NCBI RefSeq assembly: GCF_004320535.1
Contig: NZ_SIHY01000001.1
Location: 496,001 to 560,000, forward strand
DNA: 64,000 nucleotides
Direction of reading: 5' to 3'
From: Arthrobacter sp. S41
Lineage (GTDB): Bacteria > Actinomycetota > Actinomycetes > Actinomycetales > Micrococcaceae
Positions 36,099 to 45,663 of this stretch are shown here, in pieces. Both the position numbers and the translations under genes were made by a program. Positions within the stretch are counted from its first letter, which is position 1. The number at the start of each line of letters is the position of its first letter. The notes beneath the pieces were generated by a model. That model saw nothing but the letters and a program-made list of their open reading frames with translations. It searched no databases and was not told the DNA's origin.

Positions 36099-36221
36099 GC
36101 AACCAATTTTCGTCGATTCTGTGATTACGACCAAACATGACGGTGCTGACCGGGAGATAAGCGGTGATTTGACGGTGATTCAATTAGTGAATTAGCACCG
36201 AAAAGTCTAGTCTTGAATACC

Positions 36222-37007
36222 ATGAGCGAAGTGCTAACTTTCAAAGATGTCAGCGTAGTACGCGGGCGAAAAGAACTGCTCAAGGACGTGTCCTGGGAAG
36301 TTAAAGAAGGACAACGATGGATCGTGCTCGGTGCTAACGGCGCCGGCAAATCGACCCTCATGAATATTGCGGCCGCTCGGTTGCACCCTACCCGTGGAAC
36401 TGCCGACATTCTCGGCGAACGACTAGGCCGGGTTTCAGTATTTGATCTGCGCCCCCTGATCGGCTTGAGCTCTGCCTTGGTGGCGAATTCTATTCCAGCC
36501 AGTGAGACTGCACTGAACGTTGTGGTGACTGCTGCCTACGGTACTACCGGGCGTTGGCGTGAACAGTACGAAAAGCTTGATGAGCGTCGTGCTTTCCAGT
36601 TGCTACACCAGTGGGGTATGTCCACTTTCATGAATCAGCCTTTTGGCAAACTCTCCGAGGGTGAGCGTAAGCGTGTATTGATTGCTCGCGCATTGATGAC
36701 TGACCCGGAACTGATGATTCTGGATGAGCCTGCAGCTGGACTGGACCTTGCAGGACGAGAAGAACTCGTCGCGCAAATGGCCGAATTGGCAGCCGACGAA
36801 GACGCACCTGCGTTGGTTCTCGTGACCCACCACCTTGAAGAAGTTCCTGCCGGATTTACGCACATCATGATGATGCGTGAAGGCGAAGTTGTTGCCGCTG
36901 GCGAACTTGAGTCCACCCTTACCGAAGAAAACCTTGAAGCGACGTACGGTCTCAAGCTGTCCCTTCGCCGCGAAGGTGGACGATTCTCGGCTTTTGCCAA
37001 GATCTAA
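36222..37007 (+). CDS. ABC transporter ATP-binding protein (single-domain)
   Basis: A 261-residue ATPase: Walker A GANGAGKSTL (about residue 36), signature LSEGERKRVLIARAL with a nonstandard E in LSEGE, Walker B LMILDEPAAGLDL, and an H-loop in VTHHLEEV. It resembles ModF/YlmA-type ATPases that have no obvious permease partner; none is encoded beside it. ATG 36222 follows a poorly matched site, and TTG 36213 is in frame. It precedes the TSUP gene by 28 bp, so the three genes to 38671 may form one operon. Confidence 0.88.
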   Translation: MSEVLTFKDVSVVRGRKELLKDVSWEVKEGQRWIVLGANGAGKSTLMNIAAARLHPTRGTADILGERLGRVSVFDLRPLIGLSSALVANSIPASETALNVVVTAAYGTTGRWREQYEKLDERRAFQLLHQWGMSTFMNQPFGKLSEGERKRVLIARALMTDPELMILDEPAAGLDLAGREELVAQMAELAADEDAPALVLVTHHLEEVPAGFTHIMMMREGEVVAAGELESTLTEENLEATYGLKLSLRREGGRFSAFAKI

Positions 37008-37035
37008 GAGAACTATCTAAAGGGGATCACTCCGC

Positions 37036-37833
37036 GTGGTTGAATTTTGGCGTGAAGCCCTGATCTTTATAGGTGGTCTCTGGGCCGGAACCATCAATAC
37101 CGTTGTTGGTTCCGGCACTCTGGTTACTTTCCCTATTCTTGTTGCCTTGGGTACTGCGCCGGTCAATGCGGTTGTATCCAACGCAATGGGTCTAGTCGCC
37201 GGAGGGTTCTCCGGAGCTTGGGGCTACCGCCGAGAAGCGGCAAGCGTCAAGAAAACACTGCTCAAGCTGATTCCCGTCTCACTTGTTGGTGGTCTGATCG
37301 GTTCGTTACTTCTGCTCAACCTTCCTGAAAGCGTTTTCGGGGTCGTCGCTCCGGTGCTGCTCATTTGTGCACTGGTCTTGGTGATCTTCCAGCCTCGACT
37401 GGCTACGTGGGCCAAGTCCCGCCAAGCGGCCCGAGGTGGCTCGGATCCTGATGCGGCAGACCGTGCCAAAATACCGATGATCTTGTATATCTTGGTCTTC
37501 GTTATCGGCGTTTACGGTGGCTACTTCACGGCGGCACAGGGCGTTCTGCTGATGGCGGTCTTTGGGGTATTCCTGCACGCATCGTTGCAACAGTCCAACG
37601 CGATCAAGGTAATTCTTTCGCTGATCGTTAACCTCATGGCCGCCGTGATGTATCTGCTGATCGCCCCCGAGCGCATCAACTGGCTCATCGTCTTGTTGAT
37701 TGCGGTCGGATCACTGATCGGTGGCTTTATCGGCGCCAAGATTGGACGCAAGCTTTCGCCTGGTTGGCTACGCGGACTCATCGTGGTTCTGGGATTGATG
37801 GCCCTGACCAACATGATCATTAAGTTGCTGTAG
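37036..37833 (+). CDS. TSUP family (TauE/SafE) membrane exporter
   Basis: A 265-residue membrane protein with about eight spans in two repeats, typical of the TauE/SafE/TSUP family that moves sulfite, sulfoacetate or similar anions. The N-terminal repeat shows GTINTVVGSGTLVTFPIL (about 18-36) and the second GGYFTAAQGVLLMAVFG (about 160-176). GTG 37036 follows AAAGGGGATC. The substrate is unknown. The SpoU methyltransferase gene starts four bases after its stop. Confidence 0.92.
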   Translation: MVEFWREALIFIGGLWAGTINTVVGSGTLVTFPILVALGTAPVNAVVSNAMGLVAGGFSGAWGYRREAASVKKTLLKLIPVSLVGGLIGSLLLLNLPESVFGVVAPVLLICALVLVIFQPRLATWAKSRQAARGGSDPDAADRAKIPMILYILVFVIGVYGGYFTAAQGVLLMAVFGVFLHASLQQSNAIKVILSLIVNLMAAVMYLLIAPERINWLIVLLIAVGSLIGGFIGAKIGRKLSPGWLRGLIVVLGLMALTNMIIKLL

Positions 37834-37837
37834 AGCC

Positions 37838-38671
37838 ATGAACGAGATTGTGAATCCTGAACGCATCTTGCACGTTGCAGATCTAGAAGATCCCCGTTTA
37901 GATGAATATTTGAGACTCTCCGAAGCGCATCTGAGGATGCGAACGGACGTTGAAAATGGACTGTATATAGCTGAAAGCACCAAGGTAGTTCAGCGCGCTA
38001 TTAATGCTGGCCATGTTCCACGTAGCTTCCTGTTGGCCGAAAAGCATTTGGGCCAGTTGACCGAAGAGTTTAATAAGTTCCCGTCCGCCCCGATCTTCAT
38101 CGGACATGACAAGCAACTAGAAGACCTGGTTGGATTCCATCTGCATCGCGGTGCAATGGCATCAATGAATCGCCCTGAACCGCTCGACTTGGATCAGGTT
38201 CTCGAATCAAGTTCGCGAATCGCGATTCTTGAAGACATCGCAGACCACACCAACTTGGGCGCGATCATTCGGTCCGCGTCCGGACTCGGTATCGATGCTG
38301 TGCTGCTGACACCTAAATGTGTTGATCCTTGGTATCGCCGAAGCGCACGCGTTTCTATGGGCACCGTATTTGATCTTCCGTGGGTTCGGTTGGACAACTG
38401 GCCCACCGATATTCAAAAGCTCAAGTCTCATGACTACGAACTACTTGCGATGGAACTGACCGATGATGCCGTGGCACTGAATGATGTCCGTATTAAACCG
38501 GGCGAAAAAATTGCGATGATCTTGGGCAATGAAGGCAGGGGAGTGACGCAAGAAGCGTTAGCTTTGGCTGACCGCACAGTCATCATTCCGATGCATCGCG
38601 AAGTTGATTCGTTGAACGTGGGTGCGGCTAGCGCTATTGCGTTCTGGCATCTGTGCTCCGCACCACGCTAA
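37838..38671 (+). CDS. SpoU/TrmH family RNA 2'-O-methyltransferase
   Basis: A 277-residue SPOUT methyltransferase with the knotted C-terminal domain. The three motifs are present: NLGAIIRSASGLGID (about 143), ILGNEGRGV (about 230) and VDSLNVGAASAIAFWHL (about 250). The N-terminal 110 residues form the substrate-binding domain. It methylates ribose in rRNA or tRNA; the target is not determined. It starts four bases after the TSUP gene, so it is co-transcribed. Confidence 0.92.
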   Translation: MNEIVNPERILHVADLEDPRLDEYLRLSEAHLRMRTDVENGLYIAESTKVVQRAINAGHVPRSFLLAEKHLGQLTEEFNKFPSAPIFIGHDKQLEDLVGFHLHRGAMASMNRPEPLDLDQVLESSSRIAILEDIADHTNLGAIIRSASGLGIDAVLLTPKCVDPWYRRSARVSMGTVFDLPWVRLDNWPTDIQKLKSHDYELLAMELTDDAVALNDVRIKPGEKIAMILGNEGRGVTQEALALADRTVIIPMHREVDSLNVGAASAIAFWHLCSAPR

Positions 38672-38819
38672 CAGGGTTCTCCATAGGTGAAATAGTGCGA
38701 TAGGATGTAATGTCTGTGTGTTTCGAGTTCTTCAATGATCTCTGCTGCATATGACTAAATTTCCGAGTAGGTAGCTGCTGGCAAAATCCAGTGGCCAATT
38801 AACATAAAGGTGTATAGCT

Positions 38820-39077
38820 ATGAAGGCTGATATCCATCCAAAGTACGCCGCTGTGGTTTTCAACGACCTGGCATCCGGCGAAAAGATCTTGACCCGTTCG
38901 ACCGCAACTTCGGACAAGACCATCGAGTGGGAAGACGGCAACACTTACCCAGTGATTGACGTTGAAATCTCGGCTGCTTCGCACCCGTTCTACACCGGTA
39001 AGCAGCGCATCATGGACACCGCTGGTCGTGTCGAGCGCTTCAACGCCCGCTTCAAGGGCTTCGGCGGCAAGAAGTAA
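38820..39077 (+). CDS. rpmE2: 50S ribosomal protein L31, type B (zinc-independent)
   Basis: An 85-residue L31. It begins MKADIHPKY and contains [17 protein letters not shown] and [20 protein letters not shown]. The cysteines of the zinc-binding L31 type are absent, which marks the type B paralogue that in other bacteria replaces the zinc form under zinc limitation, under Zur control. I did not find a convincing Zur box in the 148 bp upstream, only an AT-rich gap. ATG follows AAAGGTG. A strong terminator follows. Confidence 0.96.
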   Translation: MKADIHPKYAAVVFNDLASGEKILTRSTATSDKTIEWEDGNTYPVIDVEISAASHPFYTGKQRIMDTAGRVERFNARFKGFGGKK

Positions 39078-39102
39078 TACTTCGCCCCTCGCAAGCTTTA
39101 TG

Positions 39103-39132
39103 CGACGTGCTTCCATTTTTGGAAGCACGTCG
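39103..39132 (+). terminator. Terminator of rpmE2
   Basis: CGACGTGCTTCC (39103-39114) pairs with GGAAGCACGTCG (39121-39132), loop ATTTTT, followed by TTTT. Confidence 0.9.
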
Positions 39133-39239
39133 TTTTGCTTTAACGCGACGATTTTCAGCCCTTAATTCAGGATTCGCTGATTCTGTGATCTGCACGCTCG
39201 TGCGCTGTGGAAAGCGGTGGTCAGGGATAGACTAGTGGC

Positions 39240-40295
39240 ATGATGCATCATGGTGAATACAAGGTTGTCGGTGGCAAATTAGTCGTTGTAGATCTCGATA
39301 GCAAAGATGGAAAGATCACCGACGTTTCACTCAACGGTGACTTCTTCTTAGAACCTGATGAAGCGTTAGAAGACCTCAATGCAGCGGTGCTGGGCCTGCC
39401 AACAGACGCCAGCCACAGCACCATTAGGGATGCAGTCACCAAGAACCTGCGGACCGGCGCAGTCATGTTCGGATTTGATGCAGATGCTGTGGCGCGAGTG
39501 GTTCGTCGAGCTCTCGGCCACGCAACCAAATGGGAAGACCACCAGTGGGAAGTGCTGGGTCCAGAGATCATCCCGATTGCTGAACAAGTAGCTCTCGACG
39601 AAGTCCTCACCCGGCAAATCGCTCAAGGTGTGCGTAAACCAACCATTCGCTTCTGGGACTGGAACGAAGGCGCAGTAGTTATCGGCTCCTTCCAGTCACT
39701 GAAAAACGAAGTGGATATGGAACAAGCACAAAACTATGGCATCAAGGTTGTGCGCCGCATTTCCGGTGGCGGTGCGATGTTCATGGAAGCGGGCAACTGC
39801 ATCACCTACTCGCTTTACGCCCCAGAGTCCCTAGTTGACGGCATGAGCTTTGCCGATTCATACCCGTACCTGGATGCTTGGGTGATGGAAGCGTTGGAGA
39901 GCATTGGACTTAAAGCTCACTACAAGCCTCTGAATGACATTGCCACCCAGACCGGGAAAATCGGCGGTGCCGCTCAAAAGCGATTGGCCAACGGCGCTAT
40001 GCTGCATCACGTCACGATGAGCTATGACATTGATGCTGAAAAGATGACTCAGGTGCTGCGCATTGGCCGTGAGAAAATTTCGGACAAGGGGATTACGTCA
40101 GCGGTAAAGCGAGTAGATCCCTTGAAGTCCCAAACAGAGCTGGACCGTTTGGAAATCATCAAGGTCATGATGGATACCTTCGCAAAGCGAACTGGTGCCA
40201 AGCCTGCGCAACTTGACGAGGAAACTCGCGCTGCAGCCAAGAAGCTGGCCGAGACCAAATTTGATACCGAGCAGTGGACTGCCCGCGTTCCATAA
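39240..40295 (+). CDS. lplA: Lipoate-protein ligase A family protein
   Basis: A 351-residue ligase that attaches lipoate to lipoyl domains of dehydrogenase complexes. The catalytic domain starts near residue 105: EQVALDEVL, VVRRISGGGAMFMEAGNCITYSL (split over residues 169-193), and NDIATQTGKIGGAAQKRL with the lysine near 241. The first 90 residues (SLNGDFFLEPDEALEDLNAAV) look like the LplA accessory domain, here N-terminal rather than C-terminal. ATG 39240 and ATG 39243 are adjacent; the N-terminus is uncertain by one residue. Confidence 0.88.
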   Translation: MMHHGEYKVVGGKLVVVDLDSKDGKITDVSLNGDFFLEPDEALEDLNAAVLGLPTDASHSTIRDAVTKNLRTGAVMFGFDADAVARVVRRALGHATKWEDHQWEVLGPEIIPIAEQVALDEVLTRQIAQGVRKPTIRFWDWNEGAVVIGSFQSLKNEVDMEQAQNYGIKVVRRISGGGAMFMEAGNCITYSLYAPESLVDGMSFADSYPYLDAWVMEALESIGLKAHYKPLNDIATQTGKIGGAAQKRLANGAMLHHVTMSYDIDAEKMTQVLRIGREKISDKGITSAVKRVDPLKSQTELDRLEIIKVMMDTFAKRTGAKPAQLDEETRAAAKKLAETKFDTEQWTARVP

Positions 40296-40316
40296 CCGTA
40301 TTGGTACAGGCAGACA

Positions 40317-40365
40317 AGGAGCCCGGACCCTCGGATGAAATAATCATCCAAGAGTCCGGGCTCCT
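40317..40365. terminator. Bidirectional terminator between lplA and pepN
   Basis: AGGAGCCCGGAC at 40317-40328 pairs with GTCCGGGCTCCT at 40354-40365, and GGATGA/TCATCC continue the stem inward. It separates the convergent genes. Confidence 0.85.
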
Positions 40366-40376
40366 GTGTTGTGGAC

Positions 40377-43025
40377 CTACCGGCTGGTGCGACTGAACGC
40401 CTGAGCATTCAGCGAGCGTTCCAACTCAGCACGCTCTTCCAAAAGGATTCGCTTCAGTGCTGTAGGAGCTTGAGCATTATCTTCTAGCCATTTTGTGGCG
40501 CAGGCTAATGCCTGATTCTGTTCTACCGAGCCATCCAAGTCCTGATGTCCAGGGAACAGGCCCTCGATCACTCGGGTTGCGAATTCCATGCTCATCGTTT
40601 CAAAGACGGGCAAGATAGCTGCCCAGAAACGAGACTCGAATGGGGCCAGCAGAGAAGCCGAACCCAGCGAGAATCCCAAGGCTGTGGCGGAGAGAGCGTC
40701 ATTGGACAGTTCTGACTTCTCGTCGCGAGCCATGAGTACGGTATCGAAGGCAGATTCCTTCACCTGTGCGTCTGGTCGCGCAGCTAGTGCCGTACGTACC
40801 GCGTTGTGCGCAATACTTGTTGGGTTCGCTTTGGCCACGGCATGCATTTGGGCTTCAGCTGATGCATCCAGCCGACCCGATGCTGCCAGAGCAACGTACG
40901 AGTTCCAGAGCAGCTGCTCATCGACAGTTACCTGCAGACGGTTAGGCTGTTCGCCCAGGAACGCATCAATAACCTCGTTGGCAACTCCGGATCGCGCGAG
41001 CCGGGTCAAGATTCGCGCGGTGGTCGTCTGCTGATCGCTGCCCGGTTCAAAGATGGCGAGCCAACCAGTGAGTACCTCAACGGCTTCACTTCGAAGCTCG
41101 ACGCGCAATTCAGGAGCAACGTACTTGCTGATGGAATCAACCAACTGGTTGGTCAGCACGGTGAATACACCGGCATCGGTAACCGTATGTGCGTGAGCCA
41201 AAATGGCCTTGGCGTAGCTCTGTGCGTCCAAGGTCGCCGAGCGCACTGCGTCCCATAGTGAAGCCCAGCAGGTTGCTCGCGGAAGCGAGTCGGTCAGGCC
41301 CGAAAGGTTATTGAGCAAAGTGGAACGAGAAGCAGCATCAAATTCGATGAGCGCGTAGGTCTCGTCACCATCGTTGGGCAATAGCAGATCAGGAACTTTT
41401 CGGCCCACCAGGAAATCAAGGGCCACGGCCTGGCCTGTGAGTTCTACCGGGACAGAATCGGTACGTACCAGTTTGCCTTCACGAAGTTCGTACGCGCCAA
41501 CGCTGAGCACATGCGGACGGATGATCCGCTGACCGGAAATGGGATCTGTGCCAAATTGCTCTAACTGAGCCGCTGAAATGAAGCCTTGCTCATCGGTGCT
41601 GTAACTGATCTTGAGCTTTGGTACTCCGCTGGTCTTTAACCATGCGTCGGCCCACTGGCGCATATCGCGACCACTGGCAGATTCAAGGGCCTGAAGGAAA
41701 TCTTCAAGCGAAGTATTTGCGTAGGCATGCTTACGGAAGTAGGAACGTGCTGCATCGCGGAAAGCTTCTGCGCCGACAAAGGCCGCGAGCTGTTTGAGGA
41801 CGCTGGCTCCCTTGGCATAAGTAATGCCATCGAAGTTCTGGTCGGCAGCCAGAAGGTCAGGGATGTCCGCAACGATTGGGTGCGTCGTTGGCATCTGATC
41901 GGCCACGTAGGCCCACGCCTTGCGGCGGGCCGCGAAGGTGGTCCAAGCGGTGGTGAAGTCGGTGGCTTCGTCATTGGCCAGGGTGCCAATGTAATCAGCA
42001 AATGACTCCTTGAGCCACAAGTCGTCCCACCACTTCATGGTGACCAGGTCGCCAAACCACATATGCGCCATCTCATGCATGATGGTGTTGCCGCGCTGCT
42101 CGTATTGAGCCTCGGTAGCGTGCGAAGTGAAAACGTAGCTTTCAGTGAACGTCACCAAGCCAGGGTTCTCCATGGCGCCGAGGTTGTATTCAGGCACGAA
42201 CGCCGAGTCGTACTTGCCCCACGGGTAAGGGTAAGCAAACAGCTCATGATAGTAATCCAGTCCGCGGCTGGTCAGCTCTAGAATCTCTTGGCCATCAAAG
42301 TGTTCGGCTAACGAGGCACGGCAGGTAGCTGCCATTTCGATAACCAATTCTTCTCCGTCGGGCAATTCTTGGACATGCTCCGCACGTTCCACATGGTACG
42401 GACCAGCCAGCACTGCAGTGATGTAGCTGGAGATCGGTGGAGTGGGGGAGCATGCCACTGTTTTGGTGCCGTCGTCGTTAAACACTTCGTCAACGATTGG
42501 CTGATTGCTAGCCAAATGCCATGCCGAGGGGCCGGTGAGGGTGAAGCGGAAACTGGTTTTCAGATCTGGCTGTTCGAAGCAGGCGAAAACCCGCCGAGCC
42601 TCCGAAGGCTCAAATTGGGTATAGAGGTAGGTTTCCCCGTCTTGGGGATCAACAAAGCGGTGTAATCCTTCGCCGGAGCGAGAGTACAGTGCCTGACCGG
42701 TAATCCTCACGGTGTTGGGCGCATCGGTGCGCAAGGTATCCAGGTAGATACGAGCATCGAGTACCGCGCTGGAAAGATCAATAGCCGTTCCATTAACCAG
42801 GACTTCTTGAACGGACTCGTGAATGAAGTCGAGGAAGGTATCGGCTCGTTTTGAGGAGAAGTTTAAGGTAGTAATCGAGGTGAAACTGAGCGCGGAAGGA
42901 TCACTCGCGTTGCCTAAGTCCAGTTGAACTTCAGCGAAGTGCCAAGTGATGTTTTCAGCGCGCCAAGCCGCCTCGTCGCGTCTTAGATTTTCATTGGGTG
43001 CGTAGCGTTCTAGTGTGTCCACCAT
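40377..43025 (-). CDS. pepN: Aminopeptidase N (M1 metallopeptidase)
   Basis: An 882-residue zinc aminopeptidase. The exopeptidase motif GAMENPGLVTF is present near residue 284, the zinc site HEMAHMWFGDLVTMKWWDD near 320 with the third ligand glutamate in WLKESFADYIG about 18 residues later. The last 350 residues form the ERAP1-like C-terminal domain. The length and motifs match actinobacterial PepN. It starts with ATG 43025 and lies next to the nanR gene, but shows no link to it beyond orientation. Confidence 0.97.
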   Translation of the reverse strand: MVDTLERYAPNENLRRDEAAWRAENITWHFAEVQLDLGNASDPSALSFTSITTLNFSSKRADTFLDFIHESVQEVLVNGTAIDLSSAVLDARIYLDTLRTDAPNTVRITGQALYSRSGEGLHRFVDPQDGETYLYTQFEPSEARRVFACFEQPDLKTSFRFTLTGPSAWHLASNQPIVDEVFNDDGTKTVACSPTPPISSYITAVLAGPYHVERAEHVQELPDGEELVIEMAATCRASLAEHFDGQEILELTSRGLDYYHELFAYPYPWGKYDSAFVPEYNLGAMENPGLVTFTESYVFTSHATEAQYEQRGNTIMHEMAHMWFGDLVTMKWWDDLWLKESFADYIGTLANDEATDFTTAWTTFAARRKAWAYVADQMPTTHPIVADIPDLLAADQNFDGITYAKGASVLKQLAAFVGAEAFRDAARSYFRKHAYANTSLEDFLQALESASGRDMRQWADAWLKTSGVPKLKISYSTDEQGFISAAQLEQFGTDPISGQRIIRPHVLSVGAYELREGKLVRTDSVPVELTGQAVALDFLVGRKVPDLLLPNDGDETYALIEFDAASRSTLLNNLSGLTDSLPRATCWASLWDAVRSATLDAQSYAKAILAHAHTVTDAGVFTVLTNQLVDSISKYVAPELRVELRSEAVEVLTGWLAIFEPGSDQQTTTARILTRLARSGVANEVIDAFLGEQPNRLQVTVDEQLLWNSYVALAASGRLDASAEAQMHAVAKANPTSIAHNAVRTALAARPDAQVKESAFDTVLMARDEKSELSNDALSATALGFSLGSASLLAPFESRFWAAILPVFETMSMEFATRVIEGLFPGHQDLDGSVEQNQALACATKWLEDNAQAPTALKRILLEERAELERSLNAQAFSRTSR

Positions 43026-43088
43026 CCCAGCTTAGCTGTGAAATGAATGTTTGAGACCTTGCGGAGTTTACTAATTCGCTTGGTCTTC

Positions 43089-43814
43089 TTACTCAGAGGC
43101 GCGTTTGGCCAGCAAGGCGCGGATCCCGTTGAAGTGTTCTGAAATCAATGACCGGGCAGTACCCACGTCACGGCTGCGAACGGCGTCGAGGATATCTCGG
43201 TGATCCTGTGCCGTCTTGGCTGGCTGGGTGATTTCCGTGTCGGTATCGATGGCATCGTAGATGGTCCGATAGACGTCCCAAAACACTCCGAGGAGATTGG
43301 TCAAAAGCTGATTTTCTAGCGGTTCAAAGAGGATGCGGTGAAAAGCCTTGTCTTGTTCAACAAAGGTCTCATCGCGTTCGGCGTGAGCTTCCATCTCGGT
43401 GACTACCTGCTCTAGTGCCTGCAAATGCTCTTTGGTCACCGACTGAATGGCCAATCCGATCAGTCCCGTTTCTAGTGCTTGGCGCACGTCCACCAGTTCG
43501 TTGGCTTCGTGCCCGTGATGCCGGAGAGAAAGCTGTCCACGGAAGGCTAGGGACTCCTGCAATGCGTTGAGGTTTTCCTTGGCTACAAACATGCCAAACC
43601 CATGGCGGGTATCAACAATGCCTAGTGCTTGGAGAACCTTGACCGCCTCGCGCAGCGAGTTGCGTCCTACGCCAAGCTCAGCCATCAGTTCTTGTTCTGT
43701 CGGCATCGGGTCGCCGGGCAACAAGCCGCGATCAAGGATCAGAGTTGTGATGTCGTTGGTCAGGGTGCGTAGTCGGGCGCGTGCATCTGGCCGGCGTACA
43801 GGTGGAGTGCTCAA
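43089..43814 (-). CDS. nanR: GntR/FadR-family regulator, NanR-like
   Basis: A 241-residue regulator: winged helix at about residues 15-80 (PTEQELMAELGVGRNSLREAVKVLQALGIV is split in the HTH) and an FCD ligand domain with metal-type histidines in DKAFHRILF and SEHFNGI. TTG 43814 is preceded by GGAGGATCC. It is divergent from the sialic-acid gene cluster, and a palindrome-like sequence lies in the 142-bp gap, as expected for a repressor lifted by a sialic-acid metabolite. The regulon assignment is inferred from position. Confidence 0.85.
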   Translation of the reverse strand: MSTPPVRRPDARARLRTLTNDITTLILDRGLLPGDPMPTEQELMAELGVGRNSLREAVKVLQALGIVDTRHGFGMFVAKENLNALQESLAFRGQLSLRHHGHEANELVDVRQALETGLIGLAIQSVTKEHLQALEQVVTEMEAHAERDETFVEQDKAFHRILFEPLENQLLTNLLGVFWDVYRTIYDAIDTDTEITQPAKTAQDHRDILDAVRSRDVGTARSLISEHFNGIRALLAKRASE

Positions 43815-43861
43815 TGGATCCTCCGTTGTCCTTGGGTGCTAATTTAAAAATTGTGAAGTAG

Positions 43862-43891
43862 TTGACCATAGGGTGTGTCTCGCACTACAGT
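43862..43891 (+). promoter_or_regulatory. Predicted promoter of the nan/sat operon
   Basis: TTGACC (43862-43867) and TACAGT (43886-43891) are separated by 18 bp. Transcription would start near 43898, just upstream of the candidate operator. Confidence 0.6.
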
Positions 43892-43905
43892 CTAAACCAT
43901 AGATG

Positions 43906-43920
43906 GGACATCCTACGTCC
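43906..43920. promoter_or_regulatory. Candidate NanR operator at the nan promoter
   Basis: GGACATCCTACGTCC (43906-43920) is a near-palindrome with one mismatch around CCT. Its reverse complement, GGACGTAGGATGTCC, shares GACGTAGGA(C/T)GTC with the perfect palindrome at 12860-12884 upstream of the sialidase gene. It lies a few bases after the predicted start of transcription. Confidence 0.62.
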
Positions 43921-43955
43921 TACAACATGCACTTTTGACCTTGGAGTTGGCACCG

Positions 43956-45563
43956 ATGGCGCTAAAAGAAGTAGCCAATAAGCCCTTTGCACGTCGAGAT
44001 TTTTTGCGATTCACCGGAATGGTCGGCGCTGCGGCAGCATTTTCTGCCAGCTTGTAGGCTTGTTCCTCGGTTTCCACTAGTACCGGAGGCGGCACTGGCG
44101 CCGGCACCGGAACTATTGAAGCCGGCATGTCGTACGCACTTTCCACCGGCTTTGATCCGATGACATCTTCGGGCGCAACTCCATTTGCGGCCAACATGCA
44201 CATCTTTGAGGGTCTAGTTGATCTTCACCCGGCCACTCGCGAGCCATTCCTCGCCTTGGCTGCAGCCGGCCCAAAGCAAGTTGACGACACTACTTGGGAA
44301 GTGGAACTGCGCGAGGGTGCGAAGTTCCATAATGGTGACCCGGTCACCATTGAAGACGTTGTCTACTCATTCGAACGCGTGCTGGATACCAAGAACGCGT
44401 CGCTCTTTGCTCAGTTCATCCCTTTCATCAAGTCGGTCAAGGCTAAGGGCAAGACGGCAGTGACGTTCAAGCTGAACTATGCCTTCCCACTCTTTGCCAC
44501 GCGCATCTCGGTGGTCAAGGTTGTTCCTAAGTCTGTTGCTTCTAAGGATCAGGCAGCCTTCGATGCTGCGCCTGTGGGCAGTGGTCCGTACAAGTTCGTC
44601 TCGGCCACCAAAGACGACAAGATTGTCTTTGAGAAGTTTGACGGTTACAACGGCAAGTACGCAGCTACCGCTAGTGGCATGACCTGGTACCTGCTCTCGG
44701 ATGCTGCCGCTCGCGTCACCGCAATGGAATCTGGCCGTGTCCAGGCTATTGAAGATGTTCCATACCTAGATATGGACCGTCTGGCTTCCAAGGTCACTGT
44801 GAAGACCGCGGATTCCTTCGGCCTCTTGTTCTTGATGTTCAACTGCTCCAAGAAGCCGTTCAACGATCCGAAGGTACGCCAGGCACTGCACTACGCCTTG
44901 GACACCGAGTCAATCATTAACACCGCATTGTTGGGCAAAGCGAAGCCGGCAAGTTCATACATGCAAGAAAGCCACCCACGGTACATCAAGGCTTCCACCG
45001 TGTACTCCCATGATGCAGAAAAAGCAGCCAAACTGCTTAAGGAAGCTGGTGTGGACAAGCTCGAATTTGAGCTACTCACCACCGACACCTCGTGGGTCAA
45101 AGACATTGCCCCGCTGATCCTCGAATCTTGGAACAAGATTCCGGGCGTCAAGGTCACGATGAAAAACCTGCAGTCCGGTGCGTTGTATACCGACAACGTT
45201 GATAGCGGAAAGTTCAGTGTTGTCGCGGCCCCTGGTGACCCTTCGGTCTTCGGCAACGACCTGGACCTCTTGTTGAGCTGGTTCTACCGAGGCGAAGTCT
45301 GGCCAAAGGCTCGCTTCCGCTGGAGCGACACCGCGGAGTACAAGGAACTGCAAAAGCAGCTTGACGCGGCTATCAAGACCGAAGACAACAATAAGGCCAT
45401 GGAAGCGTGGGGCAAGGCAATCAATATTGTTGCCGATCAGGTTCCCCTGTACCCAATCCTTCACCGTCAGTTGCCTTCGGCTTGGGACGAAAATGCGCTG
45501 GAAGGCTTCCAACCATTGCCTACGACCGGCATCTCGTTCGTCGGCGTCAACCGAAAAGCCTAG
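43956..45563 (+). pseudogene. satA: Sialic-acid ABC transporter substrate-binding lipoprotein, amber-interrupted
   Basis: A dipeptide-type (SBP_bac_5) binding protein. From ATG 43956 (after TTGGAGTTGG) residues 13-19 are the twin-arginine signal RRDFLRF; a hydrophobic segment and lipobox follow, reading L-stop-A-C with TAG at 44055-44057 (codon 34). The frame then continues without interruption for 502 residues with the typical [33 protein letters not shown] and [13 protein letters not shown] motifs. The amber lies in the -2 lipobox position, so without suppression no binding protein would form. Restart at a later ATG (44127) would lack the export signal. Homologues are SatA of H. ducreyi and SiaE of C. 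glutamicum. Confidence 0.85.
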
Positions 45564-45576
45564 CTGGCCCATAGCT

Positions 45577-45612
45577 CCGGTCCGCACCCCGAATCATCGT
45601 GGTGCGGACCGG
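45577..45612 (+). promoter_or_regulatory. Intercistronic hairpin between satA and satB
   Basis: CCGGTCCGCACC (45577-45588) pairs perfectly with GGTGCGGACCGG (45601-45612). There is no U-tract, so a role in protecting the upstream mRNA, as in malE-malF type operons, fits better than termination. Confidence 0.6.
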
Positions 45613-45663
45613 AAACTACTGGCACATTGAACTGCACGCTTCGATAACCAACGGAGTTATTTC

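Noticed and set aside
38672-38819. Zur box upstream of rpmE2
   Set aside because: No sequence matched the usual Zur palindrome well enough to report.
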